From positions 1 through 64,000 of the forward strand of contig JBLIEI010000018.1 of NCBI GenBank assembly GCA_047633055.1: 64,000 nt of DNA, written 5' to 3'. Positions 1-8,943 of this stretch are shown piece by piece. Positions within the stretch are counted from its first letter, which is position 1. The number at the start of each line of letters is the position of its first letter. The translations under genes were made by a program, and so were the position numbers. The DNA comes from CALJFL01 sp047633055. Its GTDB lineage: Bacteria; Pseudomonadota; Gammaproteobacteria; Pseudomonadales; Halieaceae. The notes under the pieces were generated by a model. The model was not told the origin of the DNA. It was given only the letters and a program-made list of their open reading frames with translations, and did no database searches.

Positions 1-128
1 GAACCGATCTGCACCGGGCGATCGCCAATGTTGCCGACCTTAACCGTAACTAGCGCGCGCTCTGCGTTGAGTTCGATGTCACCATCGGCGACCCTTAACT
101 CACCCGGTATGATGTTTTTCTGCATCAT
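1..128 (-). CDS. ureB: urease beta subunit, N-terminal part (cut by window edge)
   Basis: The 42 residues visible match the start of urease beta subunits: an IPGEL motif near residue 6, then an alternating acidic stretch and a GDRPVQIGS segment. UreB is a structural subunit of the nickel urease that hydrolyses urea to ammonia and carbamate in the cytoplasm. The start is the first of two tandem ATG codons, placed by a TAGGAGA ribosome-binding sequence a few bases upstream. The rest of the gene, and presumably ureC and the ureEFG accessory genes, lie beyond the left edge. It follows ureA after 9 bp, so both belong to one ureDAB operon. Confidence 0.93.
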   Translation of the reverse strand, partial: MMQKNIIPGELRVADGDIELNAERALVTVKVGNIGDRPVQIG

Positions 129-137
129 CGCTGTCTC

Positions 138-440
138 CTAGACAATAGGGTCGTGGACGGTGACCAGTTTGGTGCCGTCGGGGAAGGTCGCCTCGACCTG
201 AACGTCGTGAATCATCGATGCAACGCCGGACATAACATCGTCACTGCCCAGTAGTGTGCGGCCGTAATCCATCAATTCAGCCACGGTGCGGCCATCGCGG
301 GCGCCCTCCAAAATTGCGCCGCTGATATAGGCGACGGCTTCCGGATAGTTGAGCTTCAGACCGCGGTCCTTGCGTCGCTCGGCCAGTAGCGATGCGGTGA
401 ACAAAAGCAGCTTGTCTTTTTCTCTGGGTGTTAGTTCCAT
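138..440 (-). CDS. ureA: urease gamma subunit
   Basis: This 100-residue protein begins MELTPREKDKLLLF and contains LNYPEAVAYI and a GARDGRTVAELM segment, all hallmarks of UreA. It has the normal full length of the family. UreA packs with UreB and UreC into the cytoplasmic urease that releases ammonia from urea. The gene lies 29 bp after ureD and 9 bp before ureB on the same strand. An AGGAGAG sequence lies upstream of the ATG, slightly farther away than usual. The order ureD-ureA-ureB is common in gammaproteobacteria that use urea as a nitrogen source. Confidence 0.96.
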   Translation of the reverse strand: MELTPREKDKLLLFTASLLAERRKDRGLKLNYPEAVAYISGAILEGARDGRTVAELMDYGRTLLGSDDVMSGVASMIHDVQVEATFPDGTKLVTVHDPIV

Positions 441-469
441 CGGGATTGCTCTCTCCTAAACATTTTATT

Positions 470-1315
470 TCACGTTGCCCAGATTCTAGGCACGCAAGGT
501 GACCGGTCTAGCCACTGACCACGCAGCGTACTCCATAGCGTGCTAAAAATGTTATGCATCGGCTCGGCCTGATCTCCCAATGCTCGCACCACGAGTATCT
601 CGTCGACCAGCGTGAGGCCAATGGGATGCGGGTAGTCAGTGCCGTTGCTTCCATGCAAAACCTGCGCCAGCAGGTCGCGCTCTTGTTCGGTGCAAGGCGC
701 TGCGATAAAACATCCCTGCATGGCCATACCGCGCAGACCCGTTGCCGATAGCAGCGTTTCGTCTGCGTTGGTATTAAGCTGTTCGAGCATGCGCAGTTCA
801 CCGGCGAGTCTCACCTCGGTTCGGCTGTGTAGTGTGCCGAAGGTAAATTGCTCACCATTCGCCGGGCGACCAAAACAATGCATTTCCCAACCCGCAAACT
901 TTCCCCCTGAGGCGATATCGATGCGGGTAGCGAGCTTTATATTGGCACCCGGGAAGAAGATATTCTGTTGCGGTAGCCACTCCAAAACAGCACCATTGGC
1001 GACAGCGAAATTCTGATATTGCGTAGCTTCCAATTTATCGCGAGAGCGGTAAAACTTGGCAGCACCGGGCGTTGTTAGTAAGGCGTGTGCGCCACTTTGG
1101 GCGTCTACATTAATCTCGAGTGAGTCACCGCCTACGACACCACCCGGGGGGTGCAAAATATAGTTGTGACAGACATCGCCCTCAGGATAGAAAGAGCGTT
1201 GCAGTGTGAGCGGCCCGCGCTGCTGCTTATTGATCAGGCAGGTTTTTTCGCCTCGTACCCCGTACGCCAGATCCAGTTGGGCCTGCCAGCCCTGGGACGT
1301 TGTCGGTTTATTCAT
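470..1315 (-). CDS. ureD: urease accessory protein UreD
   Basis: This 281-residue protein has the usual UreD length and typical segments, including LHPPGGVVGGD near residue 55, LLTTPGAAKFYR near residue 80 and WLPQQNIFFPGA near residue 112. UreD binds apo-urease and, with UreF and UreG, forms the scaffold that delivers nickel and builds the carbamylated active site. It is the first gene of the visible ureDAB operon. Any control of urea use should act in the roughly 0.5-kb region upstream of it. Confidence 0.95.
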   Translation of the reverse strand: MNKPTTSQGWQAQLDLAYGVRGEKTCLINKQQRGPLTLQRSFYPEGDVCHNYILHPPGGVVGGDSLEINVDAQSGAHALLTTPGAAKFYRSRDKLEATQYQNFAVANGAVLEWLPQQNIFFPGANIKLATRIDIASGGKFAGWEMHCFGRPANGEQFTFGTLHSRTEVRLAGELRMLEQLNTNADETLLSATGLRGMAMQGCFIAAPCTEQERDLLAQVLHGSNGTDYPHPIGLTLVDEILVVRALGDQAEPMHNIFSTLWSTLRGQWLDRSPCVPRIWAT

Positions 1316-1861
1316 TAGTAGTCAGCCAGAATTTTTTTGAGAGTAGACCGTACGGCTTTATAGCGACGCATGGCGATCAAGACTAGCAGGCAGTTTGGTT
1401 CTCGTCAGCAAATAAATTCACTGCGATCCGCCTGCGAACAGGCGCGCTATTTTGGGGCATAAAAATGACCCGTGCTCCACTTTGGTTCGATTTTTTAAGG
1501 GTTTTCAGGAGGCCGTTGTCATCTTAGTATGTTTCATTGTTAGAAGATAAAACGACAATGAATATCGATACCCAGAGCCAGGCCATACGACGATTGAAGG
1601 ATGCATTGGTTACGAGTGGCGCGCATATACCGCTTCGATGGTAAGCGCGCTGGTTAAAATCCGGCTGATCGTGTTTGTTTATGGCTCACTCCTTGGTATA
1701 GGCTTCTCTGCTATATCGAGGATGACCCTGGCGTTTATGCAGAACCTTGCGATGACAATCGCGCTTGAATTCGGCACTTCTGCCCCAAACCTTGTGTCTA
1801 TAAGCGCCGCTGGGGTTTAATCTCGGTCTTTATTGTTTTAATCGAAGTCATGGGTACTTTT
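1316..1861. other. divergent intergenic region between ureD and htpX
   Basis: About 0.54 kb lies between the divergent ureD and htpX genes. I see no convincing gene here. A 28-codon ORF at 1558 and a 60-codon ORF at 1638 lack family resemblance and good ribosome-binding sites. The region must hold the ureD promoter on the minus strand and the htpX promoter on the plus strand. The only recognisable regulatory candidate is an NtrC-like dyad near 1473. I found no sigma-54 promoter with intact GG/GC elements. Confidence 0.5.
1473..1489. promoter_or_regulatory. possible NtrC-like enhancer site upstream of ureD
   Basis: The sequence reads TGCTCCA-CTT-TGGTTCG. It matches the NtrC consensus TGCACCA-N3-TGGTGCA at 11 of the 14 specified positions. 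It lies about 160 bp upstream of ureD, a sensible place for an enhancer-binding protein in a nitrogen-scavenging operon. The support is a single degenerate match with no clear sigma-54 promoter, so it is tentative. Confidence 0.3.
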
Positions 1862-2752
1862 ATGCTGCGAATTGCACTGTTTCTAGCCACTAATGTGGCC
1901 ATTATGGTGGTTATCTCAATCGTCTTCCGCGTCCTTGGTCTCGACGGGATTCTGGCTGAAAACGGCACCGACCTTAATCTGCAGGCATTGCTGGTTATGT
2001 CAGCAGTCATCGGGTTTGCGGGTTCGTTTATTTCCTTGATGCTGTCAAAGTGGATGGCCAAGCGTTCGATGGGTGTGCAACTTATTGATCCCCAGAACAC
2101 GAGCAATAGCACAGAGAGTTGGTTGATTACGACGGTGCAACGACAGGCGCAGGCAGCAAATATTGGTATGCCAGAGGTGGGGATTTTTGATTCCGCCGGC
2201 CCCAATGCATTTGCAACCGGCGCCAACAAAAATAATGCGCTGGTAGCCGTCAGCAGTGGACTGCTTGCGACCATGAGTCAGGACGAAGTCGAAGCGGTAC
2301 TTGCTCACGAGGTGAGTCATATTGCCAATGGAGATATGGTCACTATGGCCCTTGTTCAGGGCGTGGTGAATACCTTTGTTGTATTCCTGTCTCGCGTGGT
2401 CGGTTTTTTCGTCGACCGCGTGATATTGAAAAATCAACGAGGCCTTGGCATTGGCTACTTCATCAGTTCGATCGTTGCTCAAATTGTACTGGGCATCTTG
2501 GCCAGCACAATTGTTATGTGGTTCTCACGGCGACGGGAATTTCGTGCCGATGCCGGTGCGGCTGCGCTGGCCGGGGGCGATAAAATGATTGCGGCGCTGC
2601 AAAGCTTGCAGCGTGGCTCGGGCGAAGATTTGCCAACACAAATGGCCGCGTTTGGCATTAGCGGTAAGACCAAGACCGGGATTGCCGCATTGTTTCTTAG
2701 TCATCCACCGCTTGAGCAGCGTATTGCCGCACTGCAGGCGGCTAAACGCTAA
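1862..2752 (+). CDS. htpX: membrane zinc metalloprotease HtpX
   Basis: M48-family protease of the inner membrane that helps FtsH degrade damaged membrane proteins during envelope or heat stress. The zinc motif HEVSH lies near residue 149, and the third ligand is expected in RRREFRADA near residue 226. Hydrophobic segments lie at about residues 3-25, 45-62, 165-185 and 200-220. From the ATG at 1862 the protein has 296 residues and begins MLRIALFLATN like the E. coli protein. An ATG four codons earlier (1850) is possible, and neither has a strong ribosome-binding site. It is a single gene, divergent from the urease operon. Confidence 0.93.
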   Translation: MLRIALFLATNVAIMVVISIVFRVLGLDGILAENGTDLNLQALLVMSAVIGFAGSFISLMLSKWMAKRSMGVQLIDPQNTSNSTESWLITTVQRQAQAANIGMPEVGIFDSAGPNAFATGANKNNALVAVSSGLLATMSQDEVEAVLAHEVSHIANGDMVTMALVQGVVNTFVVFLSRVVGFFVDRVILKNQRGLGIGYFISSIVAQIVLGILASTIVMWFSRRREFRADAGAAALAGGDKMIAALQSLQRGSGEDLPTQMAAFGISGKTKTGIAALFLSHPPLEQRIAALQAAKR

Positions 2753-2832
2753 TTTGGCCCCACCATGATTAACGGTGCTTCGAAGATGAGTTTCACAGTG
2801 ATCTCCCTGAGCCTGCAGCACGTATTTCTGTT

Positions 2833-4278
2833 GTGAACTCACCCATTATTTACTGGTTCCGACAGGACCTGCGACTATCTGACTTGCCCGCGTTACTAGC
2901 TGCCAGCGCGACGGGTCGACCTGTGGTAGCTTGCTATATTCTTGATGACGAGGCGCCCGGCGAGTGGGCGATAGGCGGTGCCAGCCGTTGGTGGTTGCAT
3001 TACAGCTTAACGTCCCTGCAGATCGACCTGAACCGAATTGGCGGCCGCCTGGTACTGCGTAGCGGACCTACAGTGGGCGTACTGGGATCGTTGGTAGCCG
3101 AAACTGGCGCGACGGCCATTTATTGTTCACGTCAATATGAGCCCTGGGCTGCTGCGCTGGAAAATACGGCCCACGATTTTTTACAGAAGCGTGCGATAGA
3201 CCTGAAGCGGTTCCCTGGATCGCTGCTCTTCGAACCGGAGTCCATCAAAAATCAGTCGGGCCTGCCATTCAAAGTATTCACTCCATTCTGGCGCGCCTGT
3301 AGGCGGCAAGGCGTCGATGTGCCCCGGGCAGAACCTGAAAATACCGTTTGGCACACAGGCCCGGTTGTCAGTGAGCAACTTGACGAGTGGGCACTGCTGC
3401 CCCAGCGCCCGAACTGGGCCGAAGGTTTTGAGTCACTGTGGCAGCCAGGTAAGGCCGGTGCAGAGTCACGTATCAATGACTTTCTTAAAGTAGGCATTCA
3501 AAACTACAGTGAAGGTCGTGACCATCCAGCGCTTGAGGCTACCACGCGCTCATCACCCCACATTCATTTTGGTGAAATTTCTCCGCGAGAGATATGGCAG
3601 ACCGCGATGCATGCGCTGCATGAGCAGTCTGAACAGCAGGATCAAGTTGACAAGTTCTTAAGTGAACTGGGTTGGCGAGAGTTCTCATACCACTTGCTCA
3701 GCCACTTTCCGCATTTACCAGAGGCACCTTTCAAGACGCAATTCACGGCCTTCCCCTGGCTGGGAACTCCGGCAGCGCTAACCGCCTGGCAGCGCGGCCA
3801 AACCGGCTACCCCATTGTTGATGCGGGCATGCGCGAACTCTGGAATACCGGCTATATGCACAATCGGGTACGGATGATTGTGGCGTCCTTTTTGACCAAA
3901 CACCTGTTGATCCACTGGCGGGCCGGGGCGAACTGGTTCTGGGATACCCTGTTGGATGCGGACCTTGCCAGTAATTCCAGCAGCTGGCAGTGGGTCGCTG
4001 GCAGCGGTGCCGATGCCTCACCCTACTTCCGTATATTTAACCCGATCATCCAGGGAGAAAAGTTCGATAAGCAGGGCGATTATGTACGCCAGTGGGTACC
4101 TGAAATTGGCGGCCTTCCTAACAAGTACCTGCACCAACCTTGGGAGGCTAGCGCTGAGATACTGTCTGCCGCCGGTATCTCACTGGGTGAGGACTATCCG
4201 CACCCCATTGTCGATCATAAGGAGGCGAGGGCGGCGGCGTTATCAGCCTATGGTTCTATTACTGGCGTTCAGACTTGA
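2833..4278 (+). CDS. phrB: deoxyribodipyrimidine photolyase (class I CPD type)
   Basis: This 481-residue protein has an N-terminal Rossmann-like antenna domain (WFRQDLRLSD near residue 8) and a C-terminal helical FAD domain. The FAD domain holds GWREFSYHLL, VDAGMRELWNTGYMHNR and a WQWVAGSGADASPYFRIFNP segment, the usual signature of light-driven cyclobutane-dimer repair enzymes. It repairs UV damage by flavin electron transfer under blue light. The start is a GTG, and no strong ribosome-binding sequence precedes it. A cryptochrome role cannot be excluded, but the intact FAD-domain motifs favour repair. Confidence 0.9.
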   Translation: MNSPIIYWFRQDLRLSDLPALLAASATGRPVVACYILDDEAPGEWAIGGASRWWLHYSLTSLQIDLNRIGGRLVLRSGPTVGVLGSLVAETGATAIYCSRQYEPWAAALENTAHDFLQKRAIDLKRFPGSLLFEPESIKNQSGLPFKVFTPFWRACRRQGVDVPRAEPENTVWHTGPVVSEQLDEWALLPQRPNWAEGFESLWQPGKAGAESRINDFLKVGIQNYSEGRDHPALEATTRSSPHIHFGEISPREIWQTAMHALHEQSEQQDQVDKFLSELGWREFSYHLLSHFPHLPEAPFKTQFTAFPWLGTPAALTAWQRGQTGYPIVDAGMRELWNTGYMHNRVRMIVASFLTKHLLIHWRAGANWFWDTLLDADLASNSSSWQWVAGSGADASPYFRIFNPIIQGEKFDKQGDYVRQWVPEIGGLPNKYLHQPWEASAEILSAAGISLGEDYPHPIVDHKEARAAALSAYGSITGVQT

Positions 4279-4379
4279 TTTAAAATAATGCGGCGTCTGC
4301 AAAAAGGCGATGCGCGTAAGAGTGCAGAGGACGGAAATTTGCTAAGGTGATCTCCTTTTTGCTGTCCCGATTACAGGTT

Positions 4380-5363
4380 ATGACCATAAAACTTTCAGTT
4401 CTCGATCAATCTCTTGCCCGCTCGGCTGACCAGGCTCCGGAGGCCCTGCAGGAAACTCTGCAAATGGCGCGGCTTTGTGAGAGGCTCGGTTATGAGCGCT
4501 TTTGGGTGTCTGAACACCACGCCTTTCCATCGGTGGCGGGAAGCGCGCCGGAAGTATTACTGGCGGCACTGGGAGCGGCTACCGAGAGCATACGTCTCGG
4601 CTCAGGCGGAATCATGCTGCCTCACTACAGCCCTTATAAGGTCGCCGAGGTGTTTTCATTGCTGGCCAATTTATACCCCGATCGGATCGATCTGGGTATA
4701 GGCCGAGCGCCTGGCGCGGATATGGCCACTGCCACCGCTCTGGCCAATAGCGGGAGGCCTGACTTCCACAAGTTCCCCCAGCAAGTAGAGCAACTGAGCG
4801 AATACCTTTGGCGGGATGACGCAACCCCCGTTGTGAGTCCCAAGCCGCCAGCGGGGTTGCCCCTGTGGATGTTGGGCTCCAGCCCCGACAGCGCTGTGTT
4901 GGCGGCGCAGCGAGGCCTGCCTTATAACCTGGGTCTGTTTATCAATCCTCAAGCGGATACCCAATTAATTCAGTATTATAAACGCCAGTTTCAGCCCAGC
5001 GCCTTGCAGCCTGAACCTCATGCCATACTGACTTTCAGTGTGTTTTGTGCGGATTCCGAAGAGCAGGCCCTCGCTCTACAGCTCACTCACGATATCAATC
5101 TGTTCCGCTTTTTTACCGGCCAGTCCAACGGTCAGTCGCTGACTCCGCAGGAGGCGCAGCTCTATCCTCTGGGCAGCCAGGAGAGAGCTTTTATCGCCAG
5201 CCGGGTCAACAGTCGGGCTGCGGGCACTCCGGAGCAAGTGCGTGAGAAAGTCACCGCACTGGCGCGCACTTTCGCCGCAGATGAAGTGATGGCTGTTACC
5301 AATATGTATTATTTTGAGGACAGAAAACGTTCCTTTGAACTGCTTAAGGCGGTATTTTCTTGA
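4380..5363 (+). CDS. luciferase-like flavin-dependent oxidoreductase
   Basis: This 327-residue protein is an LLM-class (bacterial luciferase-like) flavin oxidoreductase with a TIM-barrel fold. Typical segments are MTIKLSVLDQ at the start, YERFWVSEHHAFPSVAGSAPEVLL near residue 40, LGSGGIMLPHYSPYKVAE near residue 75 and RIDLGIGRAPGAD near residue 105. The ATG at 4380 matches the start of relatives better than an upstream GTG at 4347. The substrate is unknown. Its stop overlaps the TTG start of the DUF3348 gene (TTGA), so the two are probably translated together. Whether it works with that membrane-complex cluster or only shares its promoter is unclear. Confidence 0.82.
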   Translation: MTIKLSVLDQSLARSADQAPEALQETLQMARLCERLGYERFWVSEHHAFPSVAGSAPEVLLAALGAATESIRLGSGGIMLPHYSPYKVAEVFSLLANLYPDRIDLGIGRAPGADMATATALANSGRPDFHKFPQQVEQLSEYLWRDDATPVVSPKPPAGLPLWMLGSSPDSAVLAAQRGLPYNLGLFINPQADTQLIQYYKRQFQPSALQPEPHAILTFSVFCADSEEQALALQLTHDINLFRFFTGQSNGQSLTPQEAQLYPLGSQERAFIASRVNSRAAGTPEQVREKVTALARTFAADEVMAVTNMYYFEDRKRSFELLKAVFS

Positions 5364-6082
5364 GCACTGGTGCGGCACTGCCCGTCTCCAGATTAATCCG
5401 ATTTCTAGCAGAACTCGACGTGGCACAGGAACAGCTGCCGCACGCGCGATTCGTGCAGCGCCTGGGACAACTCATAGATCTCGCTGACGCTATGACGCTG
5501 TCCGAGACTTTACGCCACTCTGCACCTGTTGCGGCGGTCATTACGGACATCTCTGATTGGGAGCCCGAGGCTGAATTTTTGCGAGTTCGTACCAATCTCG
5601 TTAAAGGGATCATGGGTAGCTTTGTCTGGGATAAAACCCGCAGTCGCATTCGGCTGCCCGGGTCGGGTCAGTTCAGTGCAAACCCGAATGAAGCGCGCCA
5701 TGAACCTTATGTCAGGTTTTATCGGGCCCACCAGCGGGAAATGGAGTTGCGCACCAAGGGACTCCAGGTTCGAGTCAGGGAGTATGCGCAGCGATTTCCA
5801 GGGCAGCTATCGCGCCTTGCTGAGCTCGATCGGGTGCTGGCGGAGACTTTCGCGGTGAGAACTCGCCAGTGTTTTGCCGTTTTACCTGCGCTGGTTGGCA
5901 GTCGATATCGGCTATTGTTGCCTGAGCAGGATCAATCGCAGATGGAGGCTGTAGCGGAGGCTGGGCTTGAGCAACTCCAAGTGGAGATACGCGGATTGCT
6001 GTTGGCCGAGCTGGATACCAGGTTGCTGCCAGTGCAGGGTTTGGTTGAAGCGATCACCGAGCAAGCGGGCCATGCCGCCTAG
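5360..6082 (+). CDS. DUF3348 family protein, first gene of MotAB-like cluster
   Basis: This 240-residue, soluble, mostly helical protein resembles the DUF3348 family, which in other proteobacteria is encoded beside DUF802, OmpA-like and DUF2894 genes as it is here. No catalytic motif is visible. The N-terminal part (SRLIRFLAELD, then FVQRLGQLIDLADAMTLSETL) and a basic central part with RFYRAHQREMELR are the recognisable pieces. The TTG start overlaps the preceding oxidoreductase stop, which suggests translational coupling. The function is unknown. It is probably an accessory or assembly factor of the membrane complex encoded next. The family assignment is from memory of sequence and gene order. 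Confidence 0.72.
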   Translation: MSTGAALPVSRLIRFLAELDVAQEQLPHARFVQRLGQLIDLADAMTLSETLRHSAPVAAVITDISDWEPEAEFLRVRTNLVKGIMGSFVWDKTRSRIRLPGSGQFSANPNEARHEPYVRFYRAHQREMELRTKGLQVRVREYAQRFPGQLSRLAELDRVLAETFAVRTRQCFAVLPALVGSRYRLLLPEQDQSQMEAVAEAGLEQLQVEIRGLLLAELDTRLLPVQGLVEAITEQAGHAA

Positions 6083-6198
6083 CGGGTTCAAACCGGCTAT
6101 TTACGAGGGCTGGGCTTCGGGTTGATGGATTGTTCCAAAGGGCAGCGCTAACCTTGAATCCTGACGCCAATCAGCGATAATGCCCCGCGTCTGATATA

Positions 6199-6208
6199 CC
6201 CCCCCCCC
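6199..6208 (+). repeat. poly(C)10 homopolymer tract
   Basis: Ten consecutive C residues lie 88 bp upstream of the DUF802 gene, in the only sizeable gap of the cluster. Such tracts slip during replication and can vary promoter spacing or leader structure. No promoter hexamers can be placed confidently around it. A sequencing length error is also possible. Confidence 0.6.
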
Positions 6209-6296
6209 TGCTGCGTAACCAGGCCTCAGGAACTCAGAGCAAGTCACCTTTTGTGGAATTAACACACGCTATCAACCTAATAAAAGACTTCATTCT

Positions 6297-8258
6297 ATGA
6301 CTCGACTACTGTTCGTTGTGGCCTTCTTACTGGGCACTGCCGCCGTTATTGCTATGAGCGCCAATTTTGTCGGTAGCGACAATCTTGCGTTGATAATTAC
6401 GCTGGTTATCGCCGCAGTCTATGTTATTGGCTTCGTCGAGCTGGCGCAGTTCCAAAATGCCACTGCCAGCTTGTATCGGGGCCTGAGTGAGCTACGCCAG
6501 AGCGCCCCAGATTCCGCGCCCGATTTGGGTGCCTGGCTGGGTAAACTGCATCCGTCTCTTTACAACGCGGTTCAATCTCGTGTGGAGGGTGCACAGTCGG
6601 GCTTACCAGCACCCGTTATCACGCCCTATTTAGTCGGATTATTGGTAATGCTGGGGCTACTCGGGACCTTTGTCGGCATGGTGGATACTTTAAAGGGTGC
6701 TGTTGTCGCTTTGGAAGGTACCACCGAACTGGCAGCAATTCGTGCCGGATTGGCTGCACCAATCAATGGCTTGAGTCTTGCGTTCGGTACTTCTGTCGTT
6801 GGTATTGCCGCCTCGGCAATGCTGGGTCTGGCCTCTGCAGTGACCCGCCGCGACCGTATGCTCGCTACTCGTCAGCTTGATACAGAAGCCGCCAGGGTGT
6901 TTCGAGATTTTTCGATGATTGTTAAGCGGCGCGACACCTACAACGCTATGCTGGATCAGGCTAACGCGCTACCTGAAATGGTGGCTACGTTGAGCACCTT
7001 GACGGAGCGCCTGGGAAAGATGTCTGAACAGCTTAGCGAGAATCTGCTCGCCAATCAGCAGGTGTTCCACCAGTCCATGAGCACCAACTACAAAGACTTG
7101 GCCGCCTCGGTCGACAGTTCGCTGAAACAGAGTGTTACCGAGACCGCCAGACTGACGGGCGAGAGCATCGGTCCGTTGTTGCAAGACACGGTAGCTGCCA
7201 TGACACAGGAAGTTAACAACACGCATCAACAACTGATCACAATCGCTGATGCTCAATTACAGGGCCTGGCATCGCAGTTCGGGGAAATGTCTTCTTCCTG
7301 GATTGAACGACAACAAGGTGAGGATCAGCAACGGCTGGAGCGTTGGCACGAAACCCTGACCGACTCTCAGAGTCAGTCCGCAGAGCAACTTGTTGCGCTG
7401 TCCCGGGCCTACACCGATGAATTGCGGCAGCTGGCGACGCATCAGGCGCAGACCTATACCTCCACCACAGAGACATTTACGGCGCTGTCGAAAACGCTGA
7501 GTGCCCAGTGGCTGCAGACGAGTGAACGGATGGCAGAATTGAGCTTGGCAACCGGTGAGCAACTACAGACGCTCCGTACTGAAGAGTCAGGGCGCGGAGA
7601 GGCAGCGGTGGCGCGGCTAGCCGAACTCGAATCGGTTGTCGCCACCCATTTGGCCAATCTTGGGGGGCGGCTGGAAGAGCCTATGACCCGGTTGATCAGA
7701 ACGGCCTCAGAAACACCAAAAGCAGCGGCGGAGGTGATCAGTCAACTGCGTGAGGAAATTGCCTCGACCGTGGCGCGCGACAATGAGCACCTCGAAGAGC
7801 GCAGGCAGATCATGCAAAACCTGAGCACGCTATCGGTTGAATTGGCGGAGGCGGCCCGTGGACAGAGAGACGCGGTTGAAGGTCTGGTGACTGCCTCGGA
7901 GCAGCGACTGGAGCAGGTCAGCGGTCAATTTGGTGGCCAGGTTGATACGCAGTTGAGCAAGATAACGGCTCTTACTGACCATTTCGCTGGTAGCACAGCG
8001 GAAATTGCAAGTCTTGGGGAGTCATTTAATGTCGCCATTAATCTCTTTAATCAGTCCAATTCAGCTTTGATTGAAAACCTGTCGCGTATCGAAGGTTCAA
8101 TGGATAAATCAAGCTCGCGCAGTGATGAGCAGATGAACTACTACGTGGCACAGGCAAGGGAGATTATTGATCAAAGTTTGTTGTCACAGCGTGAGGTATT
8201 TGAAGAGCTGAGGCAATTGGGCGCACCCGAGTCTAGGGTAAAGGCTGAGGCCAGCTAG
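6297..8258 (+). CDS. MotA/TolQ/ExbB-like proton channel with long coiled-coil tail (DUF802)
   Basis: The 653-residue protein has four predicted membrane helices at about residues 4-20, 29-48, 110-128 and 158-181. The last two carry a MotA/ExbB-type channel core (LGLLGTFVGMVDTLKGAV, then PINGLSLAFGTSVVGIAAS). From about residue 185 to the end it is a Gln/Glu/Ala-rich, coiled-coil-like cytoplasmic tail of about 470 residues, the part covered by DUF802. Together with the following MotB-like protein it should form a proton- or sodium-driven stator. ZorA of the Zorya defence system has the same plan of channel plus long tail. Its role here is unknown. The stop overlaps the next start by one base. 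Confidence 0.78.
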   Translation: MTRLLFVVAFLLGTAAVIAMSANFVGSDNLALIITLVIAAVYVIGFVELAQFQNATASLYRGLSELRQSAPDSAPDLGAWLGKLHPSLYNAVQSRVEGAQSGLPAPVITPYLVGLLVMLGLLGTFVGMVDTLKGAVVALEGTTELAAIRAGLAAPINGLSLAFGTSVVGIAASAMLGLASAVTRRDRMLATRQLDTEAARVFRDFSMIVKRRDTYNAMLDQANALPEMVATLSTLTERLGKMSEQLSENLLANQQVFHQSMSTNYKDLAASVDSSLKQSVTETARLTGESIGPLLQDTVAAMTQEVNNTHQQLITIADAQLQGLASQFGEMSSSWIERQQGEDQQRLERWHETLTDSQSQSAEQLVALSRAYTDELRQLATHQAQTYTSTTETFTALSKTLSAQWLQTSERMAELSLATGEQLQTLRTEESGRGEAAVARLAELESVVATHLANLGGRLEEPMTRLIRTASETPKAAAEVISQLREEIASTVARDNEHLEERRQIMQNLSTLSVELAEAARGQRDAVEGLVTASEQRLEQVSGQFGGQVDTQLSKITALTDHFAGSTAEIASLGESFNVAINLFNQSNSALIENLSRIEGSMDKSSSRSDEQMNYYVAQAREIIDQSLLSQREVFEELRQLGAPESRVKAEAS

Positions 8259-8884
8259 TGGAACAACTGCAGGAGAATGGCGCAGATGAGACGCCAGTAT
8301 GGGCGATCTTCGGCGACCTCATGGCCGGCCTGGTCGGCGTTTTTGTACTGATATTAGTCTGGACGCTGGGGATGCAGCTTGAACTGGCGCAATCACTTGA
8401 GAACGAAATTCAAATGCGTCAGCGCGAGGAACAGCGACGCATGGAGCTCGAAAGCGCGCTTGCCGGACCGTTGGCCAGTGGCCGGGTAACGCTGCAGAAC
8501 GGTCGCATAGGGATCAGTGGTAGCGTGTTGTTTGCGCTAAATTCCGACAAGCTGCAGAGCGAGGGTAGGGAACTGCTGAAAATGTTGGTTGCGCCGCTTG
8601 AGGTTTATCTGGGGGAGCGGGAAGAGATATTGATGGTCAGCGGCTTCACCGATGACCTACCTATTCAGCGGGGTAATAGTCAATTTCAGGATAACTGGGA
8701 GCTGTCGGCCCAGCGGGCTTTGACGGTTACGCGCGTGTTGATAGAAGAGGGCATGCCAGCGAACCTCGTTTTTGCGGCAGCCTTTGGCGCGCAACAGCCA
8801 GTGGTGCCCAATGAGGATCAGGCCAGTCGATCTAGGAATCGGCGGGTAGAAATGGCGCCGGTACCCAGAGGCGTGCAACTATAA
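8258..8884 (+). CDS. MotB-like OmpA-family peptidoglycan-binding protein
   Basis: This 208-residue protein has a short cytoplasmic N-terminus, one membrane helix (about residues 15-37), a charged linker and a C-terminal OmpA/MotB domain (about 75-200). The helix contains FGDLMAGLVGVF. Its Asp near residue 20 is in the position of the ion-carrying Asp of MotB and ZorB. The OmpA domain shows SGFTDDLPIQ, WELSAQRALTVTRVL and a final SRNRRVEM, the peptidoglycan-contact motif. It should be the partner of the preceding channel subunit, anchoring the complex to the cell wall. The GTG start overlaps the preceding TAG by one base. Confidence 0.82.
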   Translation: MEQLQENGADETPVWAIFGDLMAGLVGVFVLILVWTLGMQLELAQSLENEIQMRQREEQRRMELESALAGPLASGRVTLQNGRIGISGSVLFALNSDKLQSEGRELLKMLVAPLEVYLGEREEILMVSGFTDDLPIQRGNSQFQDNWELSAQRALTVTRVLIEEGMPANLVFAAAFGAQQPVVPNEDQASRSRNRRVEMAPVPRGVQL

Positions 8885-8943
8885 AATCTCCGGTTACGCT
8901 TCTGCATGAAAAGCTTGCCGCTGTAACCACGGCGGGGGAACAT

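Noticed and set aside
1316..1470. Sigma-54 promoter before ureD
   Set aside because: The best candidate on the minus strand (AGTGAA-TTTAT-TTGCT) lacks the GG of the -24 box.
1638..1820. 60-codon plus-strand ORF upstream of htpX
   Set aside because: No ribosome-binding site, no family resemblance, and it occupies the space needed for the htpX promoter.
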